A stretch of DNA of 9,402 nucleotides from Flavobacteriales bacterium. GTDB lineage: Bacteria; Bacteroidota; Bacteroidia; Flavobacteriales_D; Sanyastnellaceae. Under the pieces are notes generated by a model. It ran no database searches and was not told the origin of the DNA. It worked only from the letters and a program-made list of their open reading frames with translations. A program made the position numbers and the translations under genes. Shown in pieces: positions 1 to 7,283 of the stretch. The stretch is taken from contig DQRJ01000097.1 in assembly GCA_015663855.1 (NCBI GenBank), positions 1 through 9,402 of the forward strand, read 5' to 3'. How positions within the stretch are numbered: the stretch's first letter is position 1; every line of letters starts with the position of its first letter.

Positions 1-2380
1 ATCCCGCTGCTCGAATATTCCCCCCACAATAATCGGGTTGTAGGAACGTGGCCGCAGTAGCGATGGGTAGGCCGGAGTTGAAGAGCTCCCAGTCGTTCAT
101 AGAATCGTCTCGATAATAAACCGCACGAGTCGTTCCTATATAAAGTCCTCCTTCTGTACCTCTCTGATGAGCGATAGAAATAACGTGCTCGTTATCTAGG
201 GTCGGAGTAGTTAAGTTCTCCCAGGAATCGCCAGAGTCTTGAGACTGAAACACAGAATAGCCATCTTGAGTGCCGAGTAGGACAGCATAAAGTCGATTCG
301 GATATAGTCCGTCACTATCGAGGTAGATTGCTTTGTCTGAATTGTAGTTCGACTCGGCATTCGAGAGGCTTATGTTAGTCCAAGTAGCCCCGAAATCTAT
401 AGATCGGTGTATCCTCCAAGTGGAGCCACTATATTTATGACTTACGTAAATAATATTCGGAGCTGTGGGGGGAATAGTAATTGAAATGATTTTATCGCCT
501 CCGAAATCATTCACTAGAGTCCATGATGAACCTCCGTTATCAGTTCGCCATAACTCTGACCCTACAGGGGAGTAGAACTTGTTGTAGTTGATGGGATCCC
601 ATTCGTAGTTACCGTATTCGCCGAACCAATAAGATGTGTTTGGACTTTTAGAATTATCAAAAGACATAGATGAAATACGCTCAAACCTGTCTTCTGAAAA
701 CCGAAATGCGCCATTGTCGTGATAACCGATTGTGGGATCGCCGGGATTTACAAACCCACGGTAATTGTCCCCAGCTAATTCCGCTAACCATCCCCCGCTA
801 GTGTCGCTTATCTCACCTAGCGCAGGGTTTCCGTGATAGTATAAATCATCGTTTCTTAAAAGTGTTCCGTTGTGATATGTTCCTCCTATCATTACGTTGT
901 TTTCACGCCACCCAGCTTGCCAACCCCAGAAATCTGTTCCGTGAAGGCCGTACATCCTTGGTTCTATATTATCCCCTTCGTCAGAGGAATAATACAGTCC
1001 TCCATCCGAGGCTACCCACATATCGACAGTTCCGTCAGGTTGCGTGAAAAACTTCACGTCGTGAACATCGGCATGAGTATATCGCTCCGCTGTAAACTCA
1101 CCTGCCCAAGTCACCCAATGTGCGTTCAAATCCCAATTTCCACCACCATTTTCGGTCCTCCAAACACAAATGCCGGCCGCAAACTGCTTCGAAGCATCCG
1201 TAGGGGAAGCACCTAGTGCCAGGTCGTAGTAGTATTGTCCGCCATCGCTAGATCCGTCTTCTCCCCAGCCCAGTATGTTTGGGTTCTCCTCGGCCAGCCA
1301 AGGTCCTCCCGGTCCATCGCCACAACACGCCTGAGTAAATGTTACCCCAGCATCATTAGAAACGTAGTAACCATAAAGTCCTCCGCCTTCAGCGGTTTCT
1401 CCAGCTGCGAGAGCGTAAATAGCGTCAGGATTTGCCGCTGATACAGCTATTTCCGTTCGTTTTTGTTCGTTACCAGATGGCGCTGTAGGCCATCCAGCTC
1501 CTACACCCGCAGTAGCGAAGGTCATGCCACCATCAACAGATCTTAAGAACTTTGTAGAGGTGCTTTGTAGGCGGACGGTGTAGATAATGTTCGGGATAGT
1601 GGGATGCTGTTCGAGCTCCATATATTCCCCCGCGAGAATGAGTTGCATCGAAGTTCCTAGGTCGTCAGAGAACCAAAGACCTTCATCGGTAGCTGCGAAT
1701 AATCCCAAATCGGTCATCATCAATGTCCTGTACCATTTTGAGGTGCTTTGGTATGAGCTTGAGCCACAAACCGCCCAAGATATTCCTCCGTCCATTGAAC
1801 GGTATAAATCTCCGTTTCCAGAACCGAGAAAAACAACATTTTCATCGGTCTTAGATATGGCTATGCTATAGACATCAGTTACGGGAAGGTCGCGAGATAT
1901 AAGGTCCCAATTCAGACCTTTATCTACAGATTTGTACATCCCTGCTGTTGCCGTACCGCAATAGATTACGTCTGGATTAGAATACGATTGCTCTACAGTA
2001 TAAACGTGACATGCACCAGGTGACTGAACTTCGAAATACATAGCAACTTCGGGGTCGTAATGCCAAGGTCCTACCTCGCTCCAGCTCCCCGATCTTTCAC
2101 CCACTAAGGGGTTAGCATCCACTGTCCATTGAGCTTGTCTCATCCACCTTTTGTAGAATTGTGAATGACTCGTTTTCGCCTCAGGGTTCAACCCTCTCCA
2201 TGATTCGTAGCCCTCCCTTATCTCACCTACTTTTTCAGGTGTTTCGTACATCATTTGGGCCCAAACAGGAGTCGAGCTACTCATAGAATACGTTGTCTGC
2301 ATGGTGTGTTGCGAGAGTACATTCGAAAATGTAGTGAGCAAGGTGAACACTAAAAGAATTGGTTTGGTATAATAATTCAT
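1..2380 (-). CDS. Secreted Asp-box (BNR) repeat beta-propeller protein, partial (C-terminus beyond the window)
   Basis: This frame is open for 793 codons and runs off the left edge, so only the N-terminal part is seen. Residues 1-24 look like a Sec signal peptide: a short charged start (MNYYTK), a hydrophobic core, and probable cleavage near VLS/Q. A helical, Trp-rich stretch (about 39-90) precedes the propeller. Asp-box motifs (S-x-D-x-G-x-x-W type) occur near residues 151 (SVDKGLNW), 195 (SMDGGISW), 281, 341, 409 (TENGGGNW), 457-469, 613 (TDNGGSSW), 660 (SIDFGATW) and 713 (SQDSGDSW). HADVHD at 436-441 resembles a motif seen in VPS10/GH74-like propellers of Bacteroidota. The last visible residues (GLPIATAATF, then CGGNIRAAG) resemble the end of the propeller, where these proteins usually continue with a type IX secretion sorting domain; that part is not visible. 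Asp-boxes are structural, so no enzyme activity can be assigned. An in-frame ATG 9 nt upstream (2389) is an alternative start. No Shine-Dalgarno sequence is evident. Confidence 0.88.
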   Translation of the reverse strand, partial: MNYYTKPILLVFTLLTTFSNVLSQHTMQTTYSMSSSTPVWAQMMYETPEKVGEIREGYESWRGLNPEAKTSHSQFYKRWMRQAQWTVDANPLVGERSGSWSEVGPWHYDPEVAMYFEVQSPGACHVYTVEQSYSNPDVIYCGTATAGMYKSVDKGLNWDLISRDLPVTDVYSIAISKTDENVVFLGSGNGDLYRSMDGGISWAVCGSSSYQSTSKWYRTLMMTDLGLFAATDEGLWFSDDLGTSMQLILAGEYMELEQHPTIPNIIYTVRLQSTSTKFLRSVDGGMTFATAGVGAGWPTAPSGNEQKRTEIAVSAANPDAIYALAAGETAEGGGLYGYYVSNDAGVTFTQACCGDGPGGPWLAEENPNILGWGEDGSSDGGQYYYDLALGASPTDASKQFAAGICVWRTENGGGNWDLNAHWVTWAGEFTAERYTHADVHDVKFFTQPDGTVDMWVASDGGLYYSSDEGDNIEPRMYGLHGTDFWGWQAGWRENNVMIGGTYHNGTLLRNDDLYYHGNPALGEISDTSGGWLAELAGDNYRGFVNPGDPTIGYHDNGAFRFSEDRFERISSMSFDNSKSPNTSYWFGEYGNYEWDPINYNKFYSPVGSELWRTDNGGSSWTLVNDFGGDKIISITIPPTAPNIIYVSHKYSGSTWRIHRSIDFGATWTNISLSNAESNYNSDKAIYLDSDGLYPNRLYAVLLGTQDGYSVFQSQDSGDSWENLTTPTLDNEHVISIAHQRGTEGGLYIGTTRAVYYRDDSMNDWELFNSGLPIATAATFLQPDYCGGNIRAAG

Positions 2381-2401
2381 AATATGCATGCTGAAAATTA
2401 C

Positions 2402-2411
2402 AAATTAATTT
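2402..2411. repeat. Short AT palindrome in the divergent spacer
   Basis: AAATTAATTT is a perfect 10-nt palindrome near the middle of the 56-nt spacer (2381-2436) between the Asp-box gene and the GreA-like gene. It could be an operator half-shared by both genes, but a 10-nt AT-only palindrome is expected often by chance. No convincing promoter pair was found in the spacer on either strand. Confidence 0.2.
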
Positions 2412-2436
2412 ACAATATTGAGAGTAGCTTTACGGA

Positions 2437-2895
2437 GTGAATTATAATGAAATAAAAGAGGCGTTATATACAGAACTCAATCGTTTGGTTGAATTGAAGA
2501 TTGAATCTGCCTCTTCGTCTATTGAATCGACTACAGAATCTAAGAATTCAGCCACGAAAAGTACTGCTGGAGACAAGCATGAAACTGGACGAGCTATGAT
2601 GGAACGTGAGCTTGCCCTTAGTATTTCTCAACTTCAAAAAGCCCAGATTCTCAAAAACGAACTTTCAAAAATTTCGCTCTCTCGTGATTTTTCTAAAGTG
2701 GAATTTGGAGCTCTCGTTGTCACAACCCTAGCCACGTACTTTATCAGTGTCGGGCTTGGAAATATTGCTTCAAAAGGGGAGAAGTGCTTTGCGATTTCAG
2801 CCGGCTCACCTATAGGTCAAGCTCTAATGGGAAGAAGTGAGGGTGAAAAGCTTGAATTTCAAGGCCGTGAGATTGAAATTTATCAGATAGTGTGA
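2437..2895 (+). CDS. GreA/GreB C-terminal-like protein with N-terminal coiled coil (GTG start)
   Basis: The protein has 152 residues. Residues 5-80 are predicted coiled coil, rich in Glu, Lys, Ser and Leu, and contain the conserved-looking segment STAGDKHETGRAMMERE (42-58). Residues 90-152 resemble the FKBP-like C-terminal domain of transcript cleavage factors GreA/GreB, including SPIGQALMGRSEGE (124-137). Coiled coil followed by FKBP-like domain is the Gre layout, so an interaction with RNA polymerase is plausible but inferred. Members of this small Bacteroidota family are, as I recall, often labelled '3-oxoacyl-ACP synthase'; nothing here supports ketosynthase activity, since there is no thiolase fold and no Cys-His-His set. 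GTG at 2437 is chosen because an in-frame TAG lies at 2425-2427 and no ATG precedes the coiled coil; the next ATG would remove the first 53 residues. The glycosyltransferase starts 17 nt after the stop, so the two may be co-transcribed. Confidence 0.85.
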   Translation: MNYNEIKEALYTELNRLVELKIESASSSIESTTESKNSATKSTAGDKHETGRAMMERELALSISQLQKAQILKNELSKISLSRDFSKVEFGALVVTTLATYFISVGLGNIASKGEKCFAISAGSPIGQALMGRSEGEKLEFQGREIEIYQIV

Positions 2896-2912
2896 GGTAA
2901 CTTTGTGCTCAG

Positions 2913-3992
2913 ATGATATTCTTAGGCTATCTAATATTTATGGGATTAATTATCCTACCGGCTCTAGACTATTTTTTGGGGCTTTTAGTTTTCCCAACGA
3001 TCAAGCCAAGTAATTCTATCGATTCTGTCTCTCCTCGAGCTATGGATGGAGTTTCGGCCATTATTGCTTGTCACAATGAGGTTGTGCATATTGAGCAAAA
3101 AGTCTATGAATTGATAACCCAATTCACCGACGCAAAAGTTCAGAAATATGAGATCATTGTAGTTTCGGATGGATCTGACGATGGTTCTAATGATGTTTTA
3201 GAGCGGCTTGCTAAGTCAGAGACGATAATTTATCATTTGATTCCTGAAAGGCAGGGGAAGCCTAACGCCATCAACAAAGGTGTATCGCTTTCTAAATACC
3301 CTCTTCTGCTCTTTTCGGATGTACGCCAAACCTTTACTAATGGTGCAATTTCTCACCTCTTATCGAACCTTTCAGACCCCGAAGTAGGAGCTGTAACCTC
3401 TCAGCTCGAGCTCGAGGGTGATGCATCACCATCTCGCAAGCTCATGAACAAGTTGAAGCTTCGAGAAAGCATGAAGGGCTCTACTACGGGTATGTGCGGT
3501 GCACTGTACGTCATCCGAAAAAATCTAGTTACCACTCTTCCAACCGATATTATTCTTGACGATCTCATAATTGCCCTATCTGTGATGTCTCAGGATAAGA
3601 GGGTTGTCCTTGAGCCTCGCGCAATAGTACACGACGTTAGCTGGGATTTATTTTATAGCGGCCGCCGTCAAGGTCGAATCACCGCGGGACTAGTACAACT
3701 TTTGAAACAACACCGCCCTCTTATTTTTTCAATCGGTCTTAAGCAGCTTGTCTTCCTTTATGGCCAAAAATTCATGAAGTATACTGTCCCTATTTTATTT
3801 ACAGCGGCATCTTTTTTAGTGCTTTTTATAAGCCATATACGTGCGTGGCACTTCGGTATAACTCTGCTGATATTTATGATACTTGTTATTTGGCGACCAA
3901 GATTTATCGGAGAGACCCTTCGTCTGGTCTTATCATACATGTCTCAACTGTTGAAATTAGACAAGTATAAAAAGATAAAGTGGGAGAGGTGA
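2913..3992 (+). CDS. Family 2 glycosyltransferase, membrane-anchored
   Basis: This 359-residue protein has the layout of processive-type inner-membrane GT2 enzymes. There is one N-terminal membrane segment (about 1-27), a cytoplasmic GT-A domain (about 46-245), and two C-terminal membrane segments (about 291-308 and 314-328). Visible motifs are SAIIACHNE (48-56) at the first strand, VSDGSDDGS (84-92) for nucleotide-sugar binding, GKPNAINKG (115-123), SDVRQ (135-139) in the DxD position, ILDDLIIA (214-221) carrying the likely catalytic acid, and RRQGRITAG (251-259) where related enzymes have (Q/R)xxRW. It probably transfers a sugar from a nucleotide donor to a lipid-linked or growing glycan, but donor and acceptor cannot be read from the sequence. 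The DVR form of the metal site is common in this branch of GT2, so it does not suggest inactivity. The gene lies 17 nt after the GreA-like gene and converges with the desaturase-family gene downstream. The ATG places the first membrane segment at the extreme N-terminus, as expected. Confidence 0.92.
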   Translation: MIFLGYLIFMGLIILPALDYFLGLLVFPTIKPSNSIDSVSPRAMDGVSAIIACHNEVVHIEQKVYELITQFTDAKVQKYEIIVVSDGSDDGSNDVLERLAKSETIIYHLIPERQGKPNAINKGVSLSKYPLLLFSDVRQTFTNGAISHLLSNLSDPEVGAVTSQLELEGDASPSRKLMNKLKLRESMKGSTTGMCGALYVIRKNLVTTLPTDIILDDLIIALSVMSQDKRVVLEPRAIVHDVSWDLFYSGRRQGRITAGLVQLLKQHRPLIFSIGLKQLVFLYGQKFMKYTVPILFTAASFLVLFISHIRAWHFGITLLIFMILVIWRPRFIGETLRLVLSYMSQLLKLDKYKKIKWER

Positions 3993-4048
3993 TGTGGTGA
4001 GATAGATGTACACTTTTAGACGAGGTGTAATCAAGTAATGTTCACTAC

Positions 4049-4912
4049 TTATTTATCTAACTCACTTCGCATTTGGTCTGTAGTGAGGCGAGAGCCATCA
4101 TGACTCCAACCCGGAGGCCCCCAGATGTACATTATTTTATTCCATAATCCCGGCGCCTTCCATACATCACGGAACACATTACCCCATTCAGCTAGTGCTA
4201 TGCGAAAAAGATTGTAAGTTTTTATATTCGTTACCAGTCCGTATGTAGGGGTGTCAGTTTCCTTAATGAATGTGCCGAACATTCTATCCCAAATAATCAA
4301 GATCCCTGCGTAATTCATGTCTAAATATTTCAGATCGTTTCCGTGGTGAACTCTATGGTGGGATGGCGTGTTGAAGATGTACTCAATAGGAGCGGGTAGG
4401 ACTTTTATTACTTCGGTGTGTATCCAGTATTGGTAAATTAAACTTATAGATTGAGCTGTCAAAATCCACAAGGGCTCGAATCCAACGAGTGGCATCCAAG
4501 CGTAGAAAAGAAATGAGCCGGAGAGTTCGCCTGTCCAGGTTTGGCGTAGAGCAGTAGAGAGATTGTAATGGGTGGACGAATGGTGAATTACGTGGGAAGC
4601 CCAAAAGTAGCGGACCTTATGACTAAACCTGTGGAACCAATAGTAAGAGAAATCGTCGGCAAGGATCAAAAGGATGATTCCCCAATAAACTATGGGGATT
4701 TCGATTATGCGAAATGTATAGAGGAAGGTAAAGACTCCATATTTCATACCCTTTGTTAATAGGGAAGAGGCAATGCTCCCTAGGCCCATAGAAATACTGG
4801 TTATTGCATCTTTCGCTTTGTAATATTTCTTCTTACCATATATGCTTATCGCAATTTCTATGAAAAGCGTAAATAAGAAAAAGGGGATAGCATAGTTAGT
4901 AATGTCACCCAT
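4049..4912 (-). CDS. Fatty acid hydroxylase/sterol desaturase superfamily membrane di-iron oxygenase, alkylglycerol monooxygenase-like
   Basis: The 287-residue integral membrane protein carries the histidine boxes of the superfamily: HRFSH (94-98, HxxxH), HVIHH (107-111, HxxHH) and HHRVHH (185-190). H165 (in QYWIHTE) is a further likely ligand. These histidines bind a di-iron centre on the cytoplasmic face. The sequence between and after the boxes (FWASHVIHHSS, NLSTALRQTW, TPSHHRVHHGND, then YLDMNYAGILIIWDRMFGTF at 197-216) resembles the alkylglycerol monooxygenase/TMEM195 branch more than sterol C5-desaturases or carotenoid hydroxylases. Enzymes of that branch hydroxylate the ether bond of alkylglycerols, giving a fatty aldehyde and glycerol; assigning that reaction here is inference. 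Hydrophobic segments lie near residues 6-24, 46-66, 70-88 and 133-165. The ATG overlaps the end of the upstream hydrolase gene by 8 nt, so the two are almost certainly co-transcribed and translationally coupled. The C-terminal tail (about 250-287) is not a motif I recognise. Confidence 0.9.
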   Translation of the reverse strand: MGDITNYAIPFFLFTLFIEIAISIYGKKKYYKAKDAITSISMGLGSIASSLLTKGMKYGVFTFLYTFRIIEIPIVYWGIILLILADDFSYYWFHRFSHKVRYFWASHVIHHSSTHYNLSTALRQTWTGELSGSFLFYAWMPLVGFEPLWILTAQSISLIYQYWIHTEVIKVLPAPIEYIFNTPSHHRVHHGNDLKYLDMNYAGILIIWDRMFGTFIKETDTPTYGLVTNIKTYNLFRIALAEWGNVFRDVWKAPGLWNKIMYIWGPPGWSHDGSRLTTDQMRSELDK

Positions 4913-5726
4913 CGTTTATTTGCTTAAACCAAACAGAAATGTTGTCAAGTATTTCGCCAGCTTTATTGTCGTTGTGTGGCTCGTGCTTTGTCTTTTCGTA
5001 GATGTGTAAGGATGCTAGTTCACCAGCGTTTTCCGCGAATTCTTTGCTTCCTCGTACACCGATAATGGAGTCGTCCGCTCCGTGAAGCACGAAAGTCGGA
5101 GTTGAGAGTTGAGAAGCGTTTTCTATAGCCCAAATCCCTGTTGCGTGGAAGCTTTTAAATAATCCAGCCGAGATTTGGTCGTGGGTGAGCGGGTCGTTTT
5201 CGTAGTCCTCTCCTACTTGCTTTATATAGCTTAGGTCATCGGGGTCGAGCTGATTGTTTTGTGTGAATTTCGGGTAAATCACAGACATTATGCTCGCTAG
5301 TATTATGTCGGTTTTCGATGGCTCTTCGTGAAGTCTAAGCCAAGCACTACTCAGAACTACAGCTCTCAATGTTGAGCAGTCTTTTCTTAAAACGAAGTTC
5401 GCAGTTACATTTCCACCGAAGCTATGTCCGTATAGGTATAAGTTCTCATGCGGAATGCTTTCAATTACTCGCTCCAAATCGTCAAGACTCGCAGCGATTC
5501 CAGGAGAGTGTCCTCTTTGACCGTCAGATTTGCCATGTCCTCTTTGATCGTACGTGTAAGTCTCAAACCCGTCTTTTGCGAAATGTTCAGCTACGTGTTC
5601 ATATCTGCCTTGGTGCTCGCCAAGCCCGTGAATTATCAAAAGCGTTTTCTCGCCTTTCTCTATATCGTTCCACTTTTGTACGTGTAAACTAATTCCGTCC
5701 TCAGTTTTGACTTCGAATGTTTGCAT
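4905..5726 (-). CDS. Alpha/beta hydrolase, monoacylglycerol lipase/lysophospholipase type
   Basis: The 273-residue protein matches the Hydrolase_4 (serine aminopeptidase S33-like) family, which includes monoacylglycerol lipases. The oxyanion-hole motif HGLGEH is at 33-38, and the YDQRGHGKSDGQRG stretch at 59-72 is typical of this family. The nucleophile elbow GHSFG (100-104) places the catalytic serine at S102. HGADDSI (215-221) gives the acid, most likely D219, and KTKHEPHND (246-254) gives the histidine H248. A lid-like insert (about 130-200) sits between the nucleophile and the acid, as in monoacylglycerol lipases. No signal peptide is seen, so it is probably cytoplasmic. The expected reaction is hydrolysis of monoacylglycerol or lysophospholipid to a free fatty acid and glycerol or a glycerol-phospho compound; the exact substrate is unknown. 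It is first in a two-gene operon with the alkylglycerol-monooxygenase-like gene and is divergent from glpK by 49 nt. Confidence 0.92.
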   Translation of the reverse strand: MQTFEVKTEDGISLHVQKWNDIEKGEKTLLIIHGLGEHQGRYEHVAEHFAKDGFETYTYDQRGHGKSDGQRGHSPGIAASLDDLERVIESIPHENLYLYGHSFGGNVTANFVLRKDCSTLRAVVLSSAWLRLHEEPSKTDIILASIMSVIYPKFTQNNQLDPDDLSYIKQVGEDYENDPLTHDQISAGLFKSFHATGIWAIENASQLSTPTFVLHGADDSIIGVRGSKEFAENAGELASLHIYEKTKHEPHNDNKAGEILDNISVWFKQINDG

Positions 5727-5749
5727 ATCGCTTCAGGGTTCTTATTTTG
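5720..5749 (+). promoter_or_regulatory. Candidate Bacteroidota-type promoter for glpK
   Basis: A TTTG at 5720-5723 is followed after 18 nt by TTATTTTG at 5742-5749. The Bacteroidota vegetative promoter is described as TTTG, 17-23 nt, TAnnTTTG; five of the six fixed positions of the second box match here, and the spacing fits. It ends 26 nt before the chosen glpK ATG. The first box lies inside the 5' end of the divergent hydrolase gene. This is a by-eye match in a short AT-rich region and could be chance. Confidence 0.35.
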
Positions 5750-5775
5750 CAAAAGGTAATAAAAATCTTGTTAGA

Positions 5776-7266
5776 ATGTCTGACTTCATTATTTCTTTAG
5801 ATCAAGGGACTACAAGTTCACGTGCTATCTTGTTTTCTGTTGAGGGTACTTTGCTCGCTAAAGCCCAAACCGAAATCACTCAAATTTTTCCTAAGCAGGG
5901 ATGGGTAGAACACGACCCAATTGAAATCCTGAACACAACTTATGATGTTCTTCAAGAAATTTTTGAGCATGAACTTTTAAGTAACGGTAGGGTAGTGGGC
6001 ATAGGAATAACTAACCAGAGAGAAACGACTGTGGTTTGGGATAGAAAAACAGGATTACCCCTCTATAACGCAATAGTCTGGCAAGATAAACGGACCTCTC
6101 AAGTGTGTGATGAGCTGAAAAATAGCGGGTTAGAGGAGTATGTGAAGAGCGTGACTGGGTTGTTTATAGATCCTTACTTCTCAGGCACTAAAGTAGCTTG
6201 GATTTTAGATCATGTTGATGGGGCTCGAGAAAGAGCTGTCAGAGGTGAACTGTGTTTCGGGACTATAGATAGTTGGTTGCTTTATAATTTAACAGGAAAA
6301 GAAGTGCATGCTACGGATTTTTCTAATGCTTCTCGCACCATGCTTTTCAATATAAATTCTCTTAAGTGGGACGAGAAAATGCTCAAGGTTTTGAACGTTC
6401 CGATTCAGATTTTGCCTAAAGTCTTTCCGTCTTCTGGGGTTTTCGGGCATTACGAATCAAATTCACACGGATTAATCCCGATTTCTGCAATTATGGGTGA
6501 TCAGCAATCTGCGCTTTTCGGTCAGGGATGTTTGACACCGGGGTCGGCAAAGAATACATACGGAACTGGTTGTTTCATGCTGATGAATACAGGGAAGGAG
6601 ATTCCTTCTACGCCCTCTGGCTTATTGAATACGATCGCTTGGCAAATTGATGGTGTGACAACGTACGCTCTTGAAGGGAGTGTGTTTATTGCGGGCGCAG
6701 CTTTGCAATGGCTGCGCGATGGTATAGGAATTATCGAAGATATCACTCTCTCGTCAGATATCGCGAAACAAGAGTCCTCCTTAAGCCCTGACTCCACTCT
6801 TATCGTAGTTCCCGCCTTTGCAGGTCTCGGCACCCCGTATTGGGATATGCATGCACGAGGCGCGATTTTCGGACTTACGCGCGATTCAGGACGCCCCGCT
6901 TTAATTCGCGCCACCCTAGAATCTCTTGCCTACCAAAGCTATGACGTCCTTTCCGCTATGCAGGAAGATTCCGGAATATCCCTTTTCAAACTACAGGTCG
7001 ACGGGGGAGCTTCCGCAAACGATTATCTAATGCAATTTCAAGCTGACCTGCTTGGCGTATCAATCGAGCGTCCCTCAAACTTAGAGTCTACAGCAGCTGG
7101 AGTAGCATATATGGCTTCACTAACTTTAGGACGCTTAACTCTCCAGGACATTTCGAAACTTCGCAAAGTAGAAAACGTATTTGAATCTGAAAAATCTTTG
7201 GACTGGAGAGAGGATAGGGTTAAAAAGTGGAAAGATGCTATCGGGCGCACCATATCTAATATCTAA
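5776..7266 (+). CDS. glpK: Glycerol kinase
   Basis: GlpK phosphorylates glycerol with ATP to sn-glycerol-3-phosphate, the entry step for glycerol catabolism and a feed into phospholipid synthesis. The 496-residue product is full length (family about 495-505) and collinear with E. coli GlpK. Motifs are SLDQGTTSSRA (7-17, ATP phosphate binding), QRETT (81-85, glycerol contacts R82/E83), DPYFSGTK (132-139, with Y134), GDQQ (241-244, catalytic base D242), TYGTGCF (261-267), GLGTPYW (350-356) and VDGGASAND (408-416). The ATG at 5776 is chosen because the FGGY fold begins directly there; the frame can be extended to a TTG at 5707, but those 23 residues match nothing in the family and would run into the divergent hydrolase gene. 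The loop before IPIS (about 225-236) is shorter than in E. coli and lacks the GGTR element that binds the inhibitor fructose-1,6-bisphosphate. The MBOAT gene starts 17 nt downstream. Confidence 0.97.
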   Translation: MSDFIISLDQGTTSSRAILFSVEGTLLAKAQTEITQIFPKQGWVEHDPIEILNTTYDVLQEIFEHELLSNGRVVGIGITNQRETTVVWDRKTGLPLYNAIVWQDKRTSQVCDELKNSGLEEYVKSVTGLFIDPYFSGTKVAWILDHVDGARERAVRGELCFGTIDSWLLYNLTGKEVHATDFSNASRTMLFNINSLKWDEKMLKVLNVPIQILPKVFPSSGVFGHYESNSHGLIPISAIMGDQQSALFGQGCLTPGSAKNTYGTGCFMLMNTGKEIPSTPSGLLNTIAWQIDGVTTYALEGSVFIAGAALQWLRDGIGIIEDITLSSDIAKQESSLSPDSTLIVVPAFAGLGTPYWDMHARGAIFGLTRDSGRPALIRATLESLAYQSYDVLSAMQEDSGISLFKLQVDGGASANDYLMQFQADLLGVSIERPSNLESTAAGVAYMASLTLGRLTLQDISKLRKVENVFESEKSLDWREDRVKKWKDAIGRTISNI

Positions 7267-7283
7267 TACCTCATCTTTACACG

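Noticed and set aside
862..1871. Several plus-strand open frames (862-1047, 872-1216, 1235-1441, 1587-1871)
   Set aside because: They lie inside the long minus-strand Asp-box gene, have no recognisable domains, and their compositions look like antisense translation.
2401..2408. TTAATTTG on the minus strand as a -7 box for the Asp-box gene
   Set aside because: One box resembles the Bacteroidota consensus, but no TTG/TTTG lies 17-23 nt upstream.
3401..3420. Tandem CTCGAG-like repeat inside the glycosyltransferase gene
   Set aside because: It is only two copies and encodes the Gln-Leu-Glu-Leu-Glu stretch in frame; chance is sufficient.
4009..4029. TACAC/GTGTA stem in the convergent gap as a terminator
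   Set aside because: A 5-bp AT-rich stem with an 11-nt loop and no T-run is too weak to call.
4568..4759. Plus-strand open frame opposite the di-iron oxygenase
   Set aside because: It is antisense to the histidine-box region of a clear gene and has no domain or start context of its own.
5707..5775. N-terminal extension of glpK from a TTG at 5707
   Set aside because: The 23 extra residues match nothing in glycerol kinases and would overlap the divergent hydrolase start; MSDFIISLDQGTT at 5776 is the canonical beginning.
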